Assembly: GCF_000346485.2 (NCBI RefSeq)
Contig: NZ_KQ976354.1
Location: forward strand, 1,427,719 to 1,491,718
Direction: 5' to 3'
DNA: 64,000 nt
DNA from: Scytonema hofmannii PCC 7110
GTDB taxonomy: Bacteria > Cyanobacteriota > Cyanobacteriia > Cyanobacteriales > Nostocaceae
The translations under genes and the position numbers were made by a program. How positions within the stretch are numbered: position 1 is the first letter of the stretch; every line of letters begins with the position of its first letter. The notes under the pieces are model-generated. The model ran no database searches. It had not been told where the DNA came from and saw only the letters and a program-made list of their open reading frames with translations. Positions 16,336 through 25,368 of the stretch are shown here, in pieces.

Positions 16336-19300
16336 CTAGTTACTTCTCTCTTCATGACCAATTACCATCGCAATTGCCTTAACTATCTCATTAGGATCGA
16401 TGGGTTTAGTAATATGCCGTTGAAATCCTGCTTGCAGGGCTTGTTTGCGATCGTACTCTCCAGCATAAGCCGTGAGGGCGATCGCCGGAATCTGCCCACC
16501 TCGATCTAGTGGAAGTGTTCTGAGGAGGCGTATAAATTGATAGCCGTCAATTTCGGGCATACCAATATCGCTAATCAGAAGATTGTAGTTGGTTTTTGTT
16601 AGGGCTTTTAGTGCTTCGGATACTGAGGTTGTATTGGTGACAGTCGCACCGTTTTGTTGCAACACAAAGGAAATTAGTTCTAGTGAATCCAATTCATCAT
16701 CGACGATGAGAATTTGCAATCCCTTTAGTGGAGCGGGTATTGGCATTTGATTGCTAGAAATCGAGGGCGTCGGTAACTGAGTGATTTGTGGCTTAGGAAT
16801 TGGTAAGCTGACTGTAAAGGTTGTGCCTTGTGCTTCACCAGAACTATAGACGTGGATAGTTCCACCATGCAGTTCAACGATTTGACGGGCGATCGCCAGT
16901 CCTAAGCCTAAACCTCCAAACTTGCGGGTGGTAGAACTATCCTCTTGGCGAAAATACTCAAAGACATAGGGCAAAAACTCGGGATGAATGCCAATTCCTG
17001 TATCGCGGACGGTTATTTGAGCCAGCGTAGTTTCTGCTTGCTCAACCTTTGACAAAGCAACCTGAATCTGTCCGCAATTAGGAGTGAATTTGACGGCATT
17101 AGATAATAAATTCCATATTACTTGCTGTAATCGTGCCGCATCACCCATAACTTGGATTTTAGGACTTTGGCTCGTTTCCAAGCAGGAGTCTGGAAATGCA
17201 GATTTTAGATTTTCACTACTATCTCCCAATCCAAAATCTAAAATTTTATATTGTAAATCAATCGATTTGACATTGGCTGCTAGACGCACGGTATCAATCG
17301 CGTTTATAATCACAGTGGATAAATCTACCGAGGAAACACTCACGGTGAGTTTGCCTTGCAAAATTCTGGAGACATCAAGCAAGTCTTCGATCAACTGGAT
17401 CTGTAGCTGAGCATTGCGTTCAATCGTATCAAGTGCTTGTTGCGTTTTCATCGCATCACACCTACCGCCTTTGAGCAGTTTCGTCCAACCCAAAATTGGA
17501 TTTAAGGGAGTCCGTAACTCGTGGGATAGGACTGCTAAAAATTCATCTTTGATTCGATTCGCGGCTTCTGCTTGTTCGCGGGCAACTCGTTCACGGGCAA
17601 GCAACTGTTCCCGTTCTGCTTCAACACGTTTTTTTTTGGTAATATTAAGGACAGTCCCAATCAAGCGTACAGCCTCTCCCGCTTGATTAAAATATGTCTG
17701 TCCCTTCGCAGCTATCCAACGCTCGACCCCGTCCTCAATACCGATTGTGCGGTACTCAACATCCAGCTTTCCACCACTATTAGGATTAATTGCCCACTGC
17801 ACAACCTCGTGCAGGCGATCGCGATCGTCGGGATGCAACCCCGCTAAAAACACCTCGTAGCTAATCAGAACATCGGACGGTAAACCAAACATTGCCTTGC
17901 AGTGTTCGTCCCATTTCAGCGTTCGGGTGATAGGATTAAAATCCCAAGTACCTAACTCTGCTGACTCAATCGCCAGTCGCAACCGATCCTCACTTTCGCG
18001 CCGTGCTTGCTGTCGAAGTTGTCCTAATTGCAGATTTGTCTCCACTCGTGCCAGCAGTTCACGGGCTGAAAACGGCTTGATCAAATAGTCATTAGATCCC
18101 CTTTGCAGTCCTTCGACACGTGATTCTTCACCAGCACGGGCAGATAGCAAAATAATCGGCACTTCTTTTGTTTGAGAATCAGCCCGTAATGCTTGCACCA
18201 AACCAATGCCATCCAGTCCCGGCATCATCACATCGCTAAGAACAAGATCGGGAACTTGTCTGCGAACTGCTGCAAGGGCGCTGTAGCCATCTGCTACTGC
18301 TTCAATTGTGTATCTGTCACCCAATAAACGTTGGATGTAATCTCGCATATCTGCATTGTCATCTACCAGGAGGATACGGGGAGTGGGGGAGTGAGGGAAA
18401 TATTTCTCCCCCTCCCCTTGTCCCCCCCTCTCCCCCTCCTCTTGGGGTAGCCAGCGCCAAGCCTCCTCTATATAAGCAGATGCACCGAGCGCAGTTGATG
18501 TCTGCGTCGAATTTACATTGATGCGTTCGGCTTCGCTGCTTCGTAGACGTTCGCTTGGCAGGTGAGCGCAACCTGTGGGGATAGTGATGGTGAATGTTGT
18601 GCCCCCTTCAACTACACTGGCTACGTCAATTGTGCCGCCATGCAATCGCACCAGTTCTTGTACTAGTGATAATCCAATGCCTGAGCCTTCATAGGTTCGT
18701 CCGCGACGGCTTTCCACCCGGTAGAATCGTTCAAACAACCGGGGCAGTTCTACTTGTGGGATGCCAATGCCTGTATCGGACACGGTAAGTTGAACCTGGT
18801 TCTCCTGCCAGCACAGCGAAACGGCAATTTCTCCCTCAAAGGTAAATTTGAAGGCGTTAGAGAGCAAATTAAATACAATCTTTTCCCACATATCCCGATC
18901 GACATAAACGGGTTCTGGTAATGGGGGACAGTCAATCGTTAGGTGCATTTCGGCGGCTTCAATCGCAGAGCGGAATAAACTGGCAAGTTCGGCAGTATAA
19001 TTCGATAAATCAGTTGGTTCGTAGTTGGCTTGAATCCGATCTGCCTCAATCCGGGAAAAGTTCAGCAGTGTATTGACTAGCTTGAGTAGGCGTAAGCCAT
19101 TGCGATGTAAGATTTCAATACGTTCCCGTTGGCGAGATGGCAGAGGCGCTTCAGTATCATTCAAAGCATCAACTGCTGGCCCCAGCATCAGAGTTAAGGG
19201 CGTGCGGAATTCGTGAGAAATATTGCTGAAGAAGGTGGTTTTGGCGCGATCGAGTTCTGCCAAAGCTTCGGCTCGTTTTCGTTCCTCCTCATATGCCTGA

Positions 19301-20268
19301 GCGTTGCGGATTAAAATCGATACTTGACCGATCAGCAGTTCGTAAAATGAACGATATCCTTCATCAAGCGCACGGTTAGGGCTAATGCCGACAACGATTA
19401 CACCCAAAGGGGCAGTTTGTCCAGATGAGGCGATTGGCATTACCAGTGCAGAGCGAACCGGTTCGCTCCAAGGCCCACCCAGTACAGTTGTGTAACGATC
19501 GACCGCTTCCATCAAGACCGTTTCACCCCTGGCCGCGTCCGCCAGCGACCAAATATCGTTGTCGTCTGTCACCACGACTGAATGCGGACTCGCTCCTTCT
19601 AGGGCTTGCAGACCTACAGCCCCGCGTAGAGTCAGGGTTTTGCCGTCCCCTTCACGCAAATAGAGGAGGGCAAAAGGCACATCCATTGGGTGTAGAGCAA
19701 TGGCAGCGATCGCCTGAAGGCAAGTTGCCTCAACACTCTGCGTCTGACCGACTTTAGAGGCTAAGTCACGTAACAACCGCAGTCGTCGATCGCCCAAGAC
19801 TTGTTGAGTCACTTCACTACACACGGCGAGCATCCCGACGATTTGCCCGGAGTCGTCCTCAGCCGGGGCATGAGAGACGCTAAAGTAAGATTCCTCACGG
19901 TAGCCGGAGCGTTCTAAGACGAGCAGTAATGCGGGTGTCCAATTTGCAACGCCGGTTGACATCACCGTTTCGATCATAGGACCGAGCGTATCCCAGGCCT
20001 CTGCTAGTGCGATCCGGATATCAATACCAAGTGCTGCTGGGTGTTTATCGCCAATTAGCTGGGAGTAGGCATCGTTGTAAAACTGCGTGAATTCTGGCCC
20101 CCAAGTCAGTACCATTGGATAGCGTGAGGTCAGCAACGTCTTAACCAACGACTTGAGGCTTTGCGACCAGTCTTTGATTGCTCCTAATGGGGTTTGGCAC
20201 CAGTCAAAGGCATTGATCCGGGCAGCCATCTCTCCACCTCTAAAAATGTCATTGATGTTGTTAAACAT
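16336..20268 (-). CDS. Hybrid histidine kinase (PAS-GAF-HK-REC-PAS-HK-REC)
   Basis: A 1310-residue signalling protein with two complete kinase units. Approximate order: PAS-like (20-155), GAF (165-330), HisKA with FFSNISHEFRTPLTLMLGP (about 345-410), HATPase (about 455-570, with SDTGIGIP), REC with LVDDNADMRDY and LSDVMMPGLDG (about 640-755), PAS with PAC (about 775-890), HisKA with LSHELRTPLNPILGW, HATPase with RDTGIGIHPEFLPYVFEYFRQ, and a C-terminal REC with LIVDDELDSLELIS and ISDIGMPEIDG. No transmembrane segment is seen, so it is probably a cytosolic sensor. The linker before REC1 is encoded by a G/C-skewed repeat-like stretch (18376-18445). The output partner is unknown. Confidence 0.93.
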   Translation of the reverse strand: MFNNINDIFRGGEMAARINAFDWCQTPLGAIKDWSQSLKSLVKTLLTSRYPMVLTWGPEFTQFYNDAYSQLIGDKHPAALGIDIRIALAEAWDTLGPMIETVMSTGVANWTPALLLVLERSGYREESYFSVSHAPAEDDSGQIVGMLAVCSEVTQQVLGDRRLRLLRDLASKVGQTQSVEATCLQAIAAIALHPMDVPFALLYLREGDGKTLTLRGAVGLQALEGASPHSVVVTDDNDIWSLADAARGETVLMEAVDRYTTVLGGPWSEPVRSALVMPIASSGQTAPLGVIVVGISPNRALDEGYRSFYELLIGQVSILIRNAQAYEEERKRAEALAELDRAKTTFFSNISHEFRTPLTLMLGPAVDALNDTEAPLPSRQRERIEILHRNGLRLLKLVNTLLNFSRIEADRIQANYEPTDLSNYTAELASLFRSAIEAAEMHLTIDCPPLPEPVYVDRDMWEKIVFNLLSNAFKFTFEGEIAVSLCWQENQVQLTVSDTGIGIPQVELPRLFERFYRVESRRGRTYEGSGIGLSLVQELVRLHGGTIDVASVVEGGTTFTITIPTGCAHLPSERLRSSEAERINVNSTQTSTALGASAYIEEAWRWLPQEEGERGGQGEGEKYFPHSPTPRILLVDDNADMRDYIQRLLGDRYTIEAVADGYSALAAVRRQVPDLVLSDVMMPGLDGIGLVQALRADSQTKEVPIILLSARAGEESRVEGLQRGSNDYLIKPFSARELLARVETNLQLGQLRQQARRESEDRLRLAIESAELGTWDFNPITRTLKWDEHCKAMFGLPSDVLISYEVFLAGLHPDDRDRLHEVVQWAINPNSGGKLDVEYRTIGIEDGVERWIAAKGQTYFNQAGEAVRLIGTVLNITKKKRVEAEREQLLARERVAREQAEAANRIKDEFLAVLSHELRTPLNPILGWTKLLKGGRCDAMKTQQALDTIERNAQLQIQLIEDLLDVSRILQGKLTVSVSSVDLSTVIINAIDTVRLAANVKSIDLQYKILDFGLGDSSENLKSAFPDSCLETSQSPKIQVMGDAARLQQVIWNLLSNAVKFTPNCGQIQVALSKVEQAETTLAQITVRDTGIGIHPEFLPYVFEYFRQEDSSTTRKFGGLGLGLAIARQIVELHGGTIHVYSSGEAQGTTFTVSLPIPKPQITQLPTPSISSNQMPIPAPLKGLQILIVDDELDSLELISFVLQQNGATVTNTTSVSEALKALTKTNYNLLISDIGMPEIDGYQFIRLLRTLPLDRGGQIPAIALTAYAGEYDRKQALQAGFQRHITKPIDPNEIVKAIAMVIGHEERSN

Positions 20269-20295
20269 TGGCCACGTTCATTCCGTCTATCAATT

Positions 20296-20490
20296 CTAAC
20301 AAGCAGCTTGAGCCTCAATCCGTAATGCTTGTTCTTGCTGTGCTACTTCTTGTCGCATTTGTGCCATTTTCAAACCTGCCTGTTGCTGTTGTCCTGAGCG
20401 AGCGATCGGCAAAACAACCTCCGTCTACGGGGATGCATCCCAAGCGCCACCAGAAAGGACACCGAATCGATCAACTAAATCCTCAACAAT
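20296..20490 (-). pseudogene. C-terminal remnant of an unknown gene
   Basis: On the minus strand a short open stretch reads IARSGQQQQAGLKMAQMR, then QEVAQQEQALRIEAQAAC and a stop. Upstream in another frame is VEDLVDRFGVLSGGAWDASP, suggesting one decayed gene with a frameshift. The Gln-rich helical tail resembles C-termini of Uma2-type proteins, but this is a guess. Confidence 0.3.
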
Positions 20491-20639
20491 AATCGTGGTT
20501 CCGGTACTTTTGACTCACTTCTGGTTGCCCTAAGCAGCGCTATCTTTTTAAAGAGGGGGTTTTATGAATAGGAAACTGCATTTCCTAATAGTAATGTAAT
20601 GCATATTATGTTTAATCTTCTATCAAATGGCGCAAGTGC

Positions 20640-20822
20640 TTATCTACCTTTCGATACAACTTTTGGCAGCAATTCTAAATTTGGCTCTCTAAGAGAAATT
20701 GGCTGGGCGTCATTAGATTGACTACTCAATATTAATACGTAAGTCAAAGTGCGCTGAATGACTAAGTATTTTTGACATTCCAAATCAGAACCAAGCATAG
20801 CGATCGCGATGCTAACAACCAA
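20640..20822 (-). other. Short ORF of doubtful status
   Basis: A 60-residue open frame (MVVSIAIAMLGSDLECQKYL...) with no recognised family or obvious ribosome-binding site. It sits among other remnants and may be a fragment. Confidence 0.2.
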
Positions 20823-20889
20823 TACAGCCCAAACTGGTGTCGTATTCCAAGCAAATACATGAGTGCAAATAGCGATCGCGATTCAACTA

Positions 20890-21054
20890 CTAAGCTGGCA
20901 ACATATCTATATCGACTGATTGGTTCGTAACGTGCTTTTCAAGTAACGGCAAAAACTTGCGAATCAAGCCGATGGTGACCGCAGGTAGCTCCAACTGAGG
21001 CGTAAATCCAACATCATCCAAATGGTGAAAAATGCGAATGGCTTGCGGATTCAT
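20890..21054 (-). pseudogene. C-terminal remnant of an unrecognised protein
   Basis: The last 54 codons of a longer open frame look protein-like (NPQAIRIFHHLDDVGF, LELPAVTIGLIRKFLPLLEK) and end in VDIDMLPA. The upstream half of that frame is low quality and overlaps a pentapeptide remnant on the other strand. I do not recognise the family. Confidence 0.3.
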
Positions 21055-21115
21055 TTCAGCTAAACGACGACCTGGGCGATGTGACGGATGTGTCGGCGGT
21101 AAAGTATGCCGTGCA

Positions 21116-21241
21116 AGGGCAAAATGCGGTAAAGCTGACTTAGGTCGGGCAAACCCGCGAGAGGCAGACATAACCAATATAAATTTGGATGGTGCCAATC
21201 TCCAGGGAGCGATTCTCCCAGACGGAACCATGTCAGATTGA
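21116..21241 (+). pseudogene. Pentapeptide-repeat gene remnant
   Basis: Encodes KADLGRANPREADITNINLD and GANLQGAILPDGT, the last repeats and typical end (LxGAILPDGT) of a pentapeptide-repeat protein, then a stop. The 5' portion is missing or in the wrong frame. Confidence 0.45.
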
Positions 21242-21398
21242 AATCCCTTCGGTAATTTTGGATTTAAAGGAGACCGTTAAGCGCTCTATCAGCAGCAAAC
21301 TGTTAAATTGTAGTGGCAATCAGAGGGGCAATTGAAAAGGCAGCTATGCAATTAACTAAAGGGAAAAGCCCCAGCAGCAGAGGATTTCACTAGTTTGA

Positions 21399-21578
21399 CT
21401 TGACGATCCACAGGTGTGGAAACAGCAGGTGGAGTCAATTCCGATGAAACGAGCTGCTGAGCCACAGGAAATTGCCCATGCTGCTGTTTACCTGGCATCC
21501 AAGGATGGACGTTATATTCACGGTACAACCTTATTTATAGATGGTGGACTGATGCAAAATTTGGGTCAGGGTGCTTAA
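21399..21578 (+). pseudogene. C-terminal remnant of a short-chain dehydrogenase (SDR)
   Basis: Open for 59 codons after an in-frame TGA. It reads PQVWKQQVESIPMKRAAEPQ, then EIAHAAVYLASKDGRYIHG and TLFIDGGLMQNL. This is the standard SDR C-terminus (R.aePeEiA.a..fLaSd...y.tG..l.vDGG). The nucleotide-binding part and active site are gone. Confidence 0.6.
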
Positions 21579-21603
21579 GGTTGATTGTTTTTTATACCAA
21601 AAA

Positions 21604-21625
21604 CCCACCTTCTTAAAAAGGTGGG
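21604..21625 (+). terminator. Terminator-like hairpin after the SDR remnant
   Basis: Stem CCCACCTT/AAGGTGGG with a 6-base loop, 26 bp after the SDR stop. There is no long T-run directly after it. Confidence 0.4.
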
Positions 21626-21675
21626 GAATGTCAATGTTCCGTTTTTCTCTGTTATAGGGAATTACGGCAAATTTG

Positions 21676-21821
21676 TTAGATCATTTCTCGTATATTGGAA
21701 ATATACGCAATATTAGCAGCAATTTCTTCGCGGTTTGGTTCACCCCGCGTGAGTGCTTCTGATAACTTATGGAATTCTTCTGGCATTAGTTTGGCTGGTA
21801 GTAATGGCTCTTGTGGATCGA
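21676..21821 (-). pseudogene. Gene remnant abutting the truncated protease
   Basis: In a different frame just downstream of the HtrA stop, 50 codons read LVDPQEPLLPAKLMPEEFHK, then LSEALTRGEPNREEIAANIA and ISNIREMI. It is clearly protein-like but has no start and no family that I recognise. The joint lies exactly where the PDZ domain of the protease is lost, so it probably marks a rearrangement point. Confidence 0.4.
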
Positions 21822-22871
21822 CTAAGCGTTAATTCCTTGCTCATCTTCAACCTGAATCTTGCTGTTAAAAGCGTTGTTAATTTGCTGCTTGACTTGCGAG
21901 TTGAGAGTGACCATTTGGATACCAATATAAGGATGTTCAACTTTCCCCATGGTAATGAGCTGCTGGGCAATTACTGCTGCGCCGTTGATGCGAATAGCAA
22001 AGCCAAGACCCTGTGTTCCCCCAATAATAGCAGTATTAATGCCAATGACTTCACCTAAGGCATTTAAAAGTGGTCCACCAGAATTACCGGGATTGATTGC
22101 GGCATCAGTTTGAATAAAGCCAATGCGCTTATCCGGTATACCAATGTCTACACTGGATCGCTCAGTTCCACTAATCACGCCAACCGTTACGGTTTCTTGT
22201 AAACCGAGGGGGTTACCAATAGCTATCGCCCATTGCCCCTGTCGGACTTTATCAGAATCACCCATGACAACCGTCGGTAACTTGTTCTCTGCTTGTACCT
22301 GAATAACAGCTACATCGGTCACCGGATCTTTCCCTAAAACTTTACCTTTCAAGATCCGACCATCTTGGAAGGAGACGGTAACTGTATCTGCTTCATCCAC
22401 AACGTGAGCATTGGTCAGAATCAGACCAGCAGAGTCAATCACAAAACCGTAACCAATTCCCCGCAAAATTTGTGCCGAAGGTGGAGCTGCTCGAACACCA
22501 CCTAGAAACGGTTTGAGGACATCTGGCACATCTCCTCCTAAAGCACGGGAGACATTCACCTGAACGACAGCAGACTCTACTTTTTCTACAGCTTCTGTCA
22601 CAAAATTAGATTCTGGGTCAACTTGTGCCAAAAGAGTACTGCCAACGCTAGCCAAATCCTCATAGCCATAGGCAGGACTTAACCAACCACTAAGCAATAC
22701 GATACCAACACTCAATAACAGAATGAGTATACAAGTAAGTAACTTTTGTAACAAGCGCTTAATATCTGTCAGATAAATCTGCTGTGTTTTTTGACTTAAG
22801 TAGGGGTGACTGAAGTAAAAGTTTTTTTGGTCGCAAACTGACCAGTCAATGCCTGCGCTATTGTTGTACAT
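21822..22871 (-). CDS. HtrA/Deg-type serine protease lacking most of its PDZ domain
   Basis: A 349-residue protein with an N-terminal membrane anchor (about 38-60, LLTCILILLLSVGIVLLSGW), like cyanobacterial HhoA/HhoB/HtrA. The trypsin-like domain has the full triad in LTNAHVVD, DPVTDVAVI and NPGNSGGPLL. After the domain it reads VEHPYIGIQMVTLNSQVKQQ, the start of the PDZ domain, then stops after about 25 more residues (VEDEQGINA). Relatives have a complete PDZ domain of about 90 residues here. Proteolysis may persist, but substrate gating and oligomer regulation should be altered. ATG 22871 has AAAGGA upstream and is preferred over 22901. Confidence 0.88.
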   Translation of the reverse strand: MYNNSAGIDWSVCDQKNFYFSHPYLSQKTQQIYLTDIKRLLQKLLTCILILLLSVGIVLLSGWLSPAYGYEDLASVGSTLLAQVDPESNFVTEAVEKVESAVVQVNVSRALGGDVPDVLKPFLGGVRAAPPSAQILRGIGYGFVIDSAGLILTNAHVVDEADTVTVSFQDGRILKGKVLGKDPVTDVAVIQVQAENKLPTVVMGDSDKVRQGQWAIAIGNPLGLQETVTVGVISGTERSSVDIGIPDKRIGFIQTDAAINPGNSGGPLLNALGEVIGINTAIIGGTQGLGFAIRINGAAVIAQQLITMGKVEHPYIGIQMVTLNSQVKQQINNAFNSKIQVEDEQGINA

Positions 22872-22962
22872 AGTCTTTTTTCCTTTCTTTTTTAACAGCA
22901 CTCTTAATATTTCAAGCCTTTATTCTCAACACATCCTAAAAAAGTAAAAGCTCTCGCTACAG

Positions 22963-23061
22963 TTAATCAGTCATTGAACAAAAGTAAGCGATCGCCGCCT
23001 TTGCATCATCGGGTTTCAATGCCTTACCATGCCATGCTTTCAATTGTTCAAGGGTAGTCAT
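22963..23061 (-). CDS. Small ORF, 32 residues, unknown
   Basis: ATG at 23059-23061 to TAA, encoding MTTLEQLKAWHGKALKPDDA followed by KAAIAYFCSMTD. The amphipathic, orderly composition suggests a real peptide or the start of a truncated gene. It lies between the protease and the PEBP gene in a region otherwise without genes. Confidence 0.35.
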   Translation of the reverse strand: MTTLEQLKAWHGKALKPDDAKAAIAYFCSMTD

Positions 23062-23288
23062 TATGAATCTTCTAAGAGAATAGGGAGTAGGGGATGAAAA
23101 ATCTTCTCAGACAGGAAGCTTAGTATAAGGCAGGTGTATCTGCAGAACGATTAACGGGGACTTAACCTTTTGTTAACCCCTCTATTGGATGATGTTTTGA
23201 ATAACAGATAAAATCACGATTAATATGGACACCGACACACTCTGCTGTTGATGCCGACTTAATCTGTTGCATCGGAAGGAAATTTCTC

Positions 23289-23753
23289 ATGGCTCTGAAT
23301 ATTAAGGATTTACGGATTGCCAGCCCTGCATTCTCCTCCCTCGATCGTATTCCCAAACACTACACCGCTCTGGGCGACAATGTCTCACCTCCATTAGAGT
23401 GGAGCGGACTGCCACCGAAGACTCAACAACTGGCATTAATCTGCCATGACCCAGATGCGCCGCTTCCTTACGGATTTACACATTGGGTGCTCTACGGCAT
23501 TCCGCCAACTGTCAGTCAGCTTGCTGAAGCAAGTGACAGCAAGTTCATCGAAGGCATGAACAGTTCTGATAAACCAGGGTATACCGGACCAATGCCGCCA
23601 GAAGGTCACGGTCTTCATCATTACTATTTTTGGTTGTATGCCTTGGACACAGAACTCGACCTCAAACCGGGCTTGAACTGCCAGCAACTTCTTGATGCGA
23701 TCGCTAATCATGTGATTGAGCAGGCGCGGCTCGTTGGAGTTTACGAGCGTTGA
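23289..23753 (+). CDS. YbhB/YbcL-family PEBP (Raf-kinase-inhibitor-like) protein
   Basis: A 154-residue phosphatidylethanolamine-binding-protein fold. Motifs seen: SPPLEWSGLPPKTQQLALIC, HDPDAPLPYGFTHWVLYGIP (the ligand-pocket DPDAP and HW) and GHGLHHYYFWLYALD. No signal peptide, so it is cytosolic. The bacterial family has no settled function. A strong GGAAGGA lies upstream of the ATG. It is convergent with the oxidoreductase. Confidence 0.92.
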   Translation: MALNIKDLRIASPAFSSLDRIPKHYTALGDNVSPPLEWSGLPPKTQQLALICHDPDAPLPYGFTHWVLYGIPPTVSQLAEASDSKFIEGMNSSDKPGYTGPMPPEGHGLHHYYFWLYALDTELDLKPGLNCQQLLDAIANHVIEQARLVGVYER

Positions 23754-23792
23754 CAGCGGTGAGTGTTTCTGGTATTGAACCAGAATTTTCAT

Positions 23793-24911
23793 TTACGACC
23801 TACCCGAAGGGTCTGCTGCATGAATCAATTCTGGTTGTTGAGTCTCAGGACGTTGAATAATTTGCTGGGCTGATGGTCTGTACTGGCGCTGAAACTCGCT
23901 AAGCTGTATGGGCTGACCCGTTTGTGCTGAAGTGTTGATAGCACGGGTAATGCGAATATCTGCTAATCCCTCCTCACCTGATGGTTCTGGGTCTTTCCCA
24001 CTGAGCACACAGTCTGAGAAGTAGACAATTTCTGCTGCAAATTGGTTTCCTGCAGGATAGGATTGTTCCTGTGTTTCATTGTTGATGGTGATTTGTTGCT
24101 TCAGTTCTCCCTGATAAGAGTATGCTGAGTCCATCCGCAAATCGCCTTTTGTACCCACGACTTGGAAAGTCGAAACTGGTGCAGCACCAAAGCCAGACGT
24201 AAAAGTCGCCAGTCTCTCTCCCGGAAAACGCAGAATAGCACTAGTCATTTCATCAGCTTCTTCAAAACGCTTTTCGCCTTTGCTTGCACTTAAAGCTAAG
24301 ACTTCAGTGGGTTCGTCTCGAAACAGATATCGGGCAGCATTGATACAATACACACCCATATCGTAAATTGTACCGCCGCCATTGGAGATTGGCTCTAACC
24401 GCACGTTACCTTCAACAACCTGTTGAGTAAATACGGAGTTAAAGATACGGGGATCGCCAATTTTTCCAGAATTGACAATCTCTACTGCCTGCATATTTGC
24501 TTGGTCAAAGTGCAGACGGTAAGCAATCATCAGCTTGACGTTATTATCAATAGCCGCACGAATCATCTGTTCGCACTCTTGCTCTGTGACTGCCATTGGC
24601 TTTTCGCAAAGCACATGAACTTTAGTATTTGCCGCTCGCACGGTGTAATCGCAGTGCAGATGGTTGGGTAGTGCTATGTAAACTGCATCAATTTCACCGC
24701 TTCTTAAGCAGTTGTCATACTCATCATAGGAATAAGTCTTAACTCCATACTGCTTGCCTAGTTCTTCACGCTTAAGTGGGTCTTCAGAAAACAAGGCAAC
24801 CAGTTGTGAATTTTCGGCCTGGGCAAAAGCAGGCAGGACAGTTGCTTGAGCAATCCACCCCAATCCCACAACAGCGTAACGAACTTTGTGCTTACTGTTT
24901 GTAGCTGTCAT
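23793..24911 (-). CDS. Gfo/Idh/MocA-family NAD(P)-dependent oxidoreductase
   Basis: A 372-residue sugar-type dehydrogenase. The N-terminal Rossmann fold shows VRYAVVGLGWIAQ and the classic CEKPMAVTEQECEQMI with the catalytic Lys in EKP. The C-terminal domain carries NGGGTIYDMGVYCINAARYL. It resembles glucose-fructose oxidoreductase-type enzymes, but no export signal is seen. AGGAGG directly before the ATG gives strong confidence in the start. The substrate is unknown, probably a sugar or polyol. Confidence 0.92.
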   Translation of the reverse strand: MTATNSKHKVRYAVVGLGWIAQATVLPAFAQAENSQLVALFSEDPLKREELGKQYGVKTYSYDEYDNCLRSGEIDAVYIALPNHLHCDYTVRAANTKVHVLCEKPMAVTEQECEQMIRAAIDNNVKLMIAYRLHFDQANMQAVEIVNSGKIGDPRIFNSVFTQQVVEGNVRLEPISNGGGTIYDMGVYCINAARYLFRDEPTEVLALSASKGEKRFEEADEMTSAILRFPGERLATFTSGFGAAPVSTFQVVGTKGDLRMDSAYSYQGELKQQITINNETQEQSYPAGNQFAAEIVYFSDCVLSGKDPEPSGEEGLADIRITRAINTSAQTGQPIQLSEFQRQYRPSAQQIIQRPETQQPELIHAADPSGRS

Positions 24912-24981
24912 TTGTTAACCTCCTGATGAACGTTTGTTTTCAAAAAATCGCCTTTTTCAATAGGAATGGGCGGCAAAAACC

Positions 24982-25170
24982 TCAGTCGAGGCTATAGGCA
25001 AATTTGTTATCCAAATTAGCCCAGCTAGTAGAACCATCAGGATTAATTGACAGACACCAGCTTTGAAAGGCTCTCATCTTTTTCAACATAGGACAAAACT
25101 CCTTAGCTCTCTGGAGTGCATCTTTTTGCGTGAAAAAGATGAACCCAAGGACTTGCTTAATTAGCACCAC
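24982..25170 (-). CDS. Short hypothetical protein
   Basis: A 62-residue frame containing KDALQRAKEFCPMLKKMRAF and SWCLSINPDGSTSWANLD, not recognised. It may be a fragment. The remaining intergenic sequence up to 25368 holds only a palindrome at 25273-25299. Confidence 0.3.
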   Translation of the reverse strand: MVLIKQVLGFIFFTQKDALQRAKEFCPMLKKMRAFQSWCLSINPDGSTSWANLDNKFAYSLD

Positions 25171-25272
25171 AGAATGCTATCACATCTCTAAATTAGGCTC
25201 TTCCTGATTTAGTAGGATAAAAGATGCTGTCCTTGGTAACCTCTATCAAAGGAATCAATAGACCACAATCAT

Positions 25273-25299
25273 AGGGGCGCAAGGCATTGCACCCCTACA
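25273..25299. repeat. Interspersed palindrome (AGGGGCGCAAGGC type)
   Basis: AGGGGCGCAAGGC followed by an imperfect inverse copy ending in TTGCACCCCT. It belongs to a palindrome class common in cyanobacterial intergenic DNA. Related arms occur around 50970-51040 and inside a CHAT gene at 49984-50009. Confidence 0.5.
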
Positions 25300-25368
25300 A
25301 ACGATGTGGTTCATTTAGGTGAAAACTGCTGTAATGCGCCTTCTTACTGAAGACCGTCCCGTATACCT

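Noticed and set aside
17084-18088. Plus-strand ORFs opposite the hybrid kinase
   Set aside because: Antisense shadows of well-conserved kinase domains; no domain or ribosome-binding site of their own.
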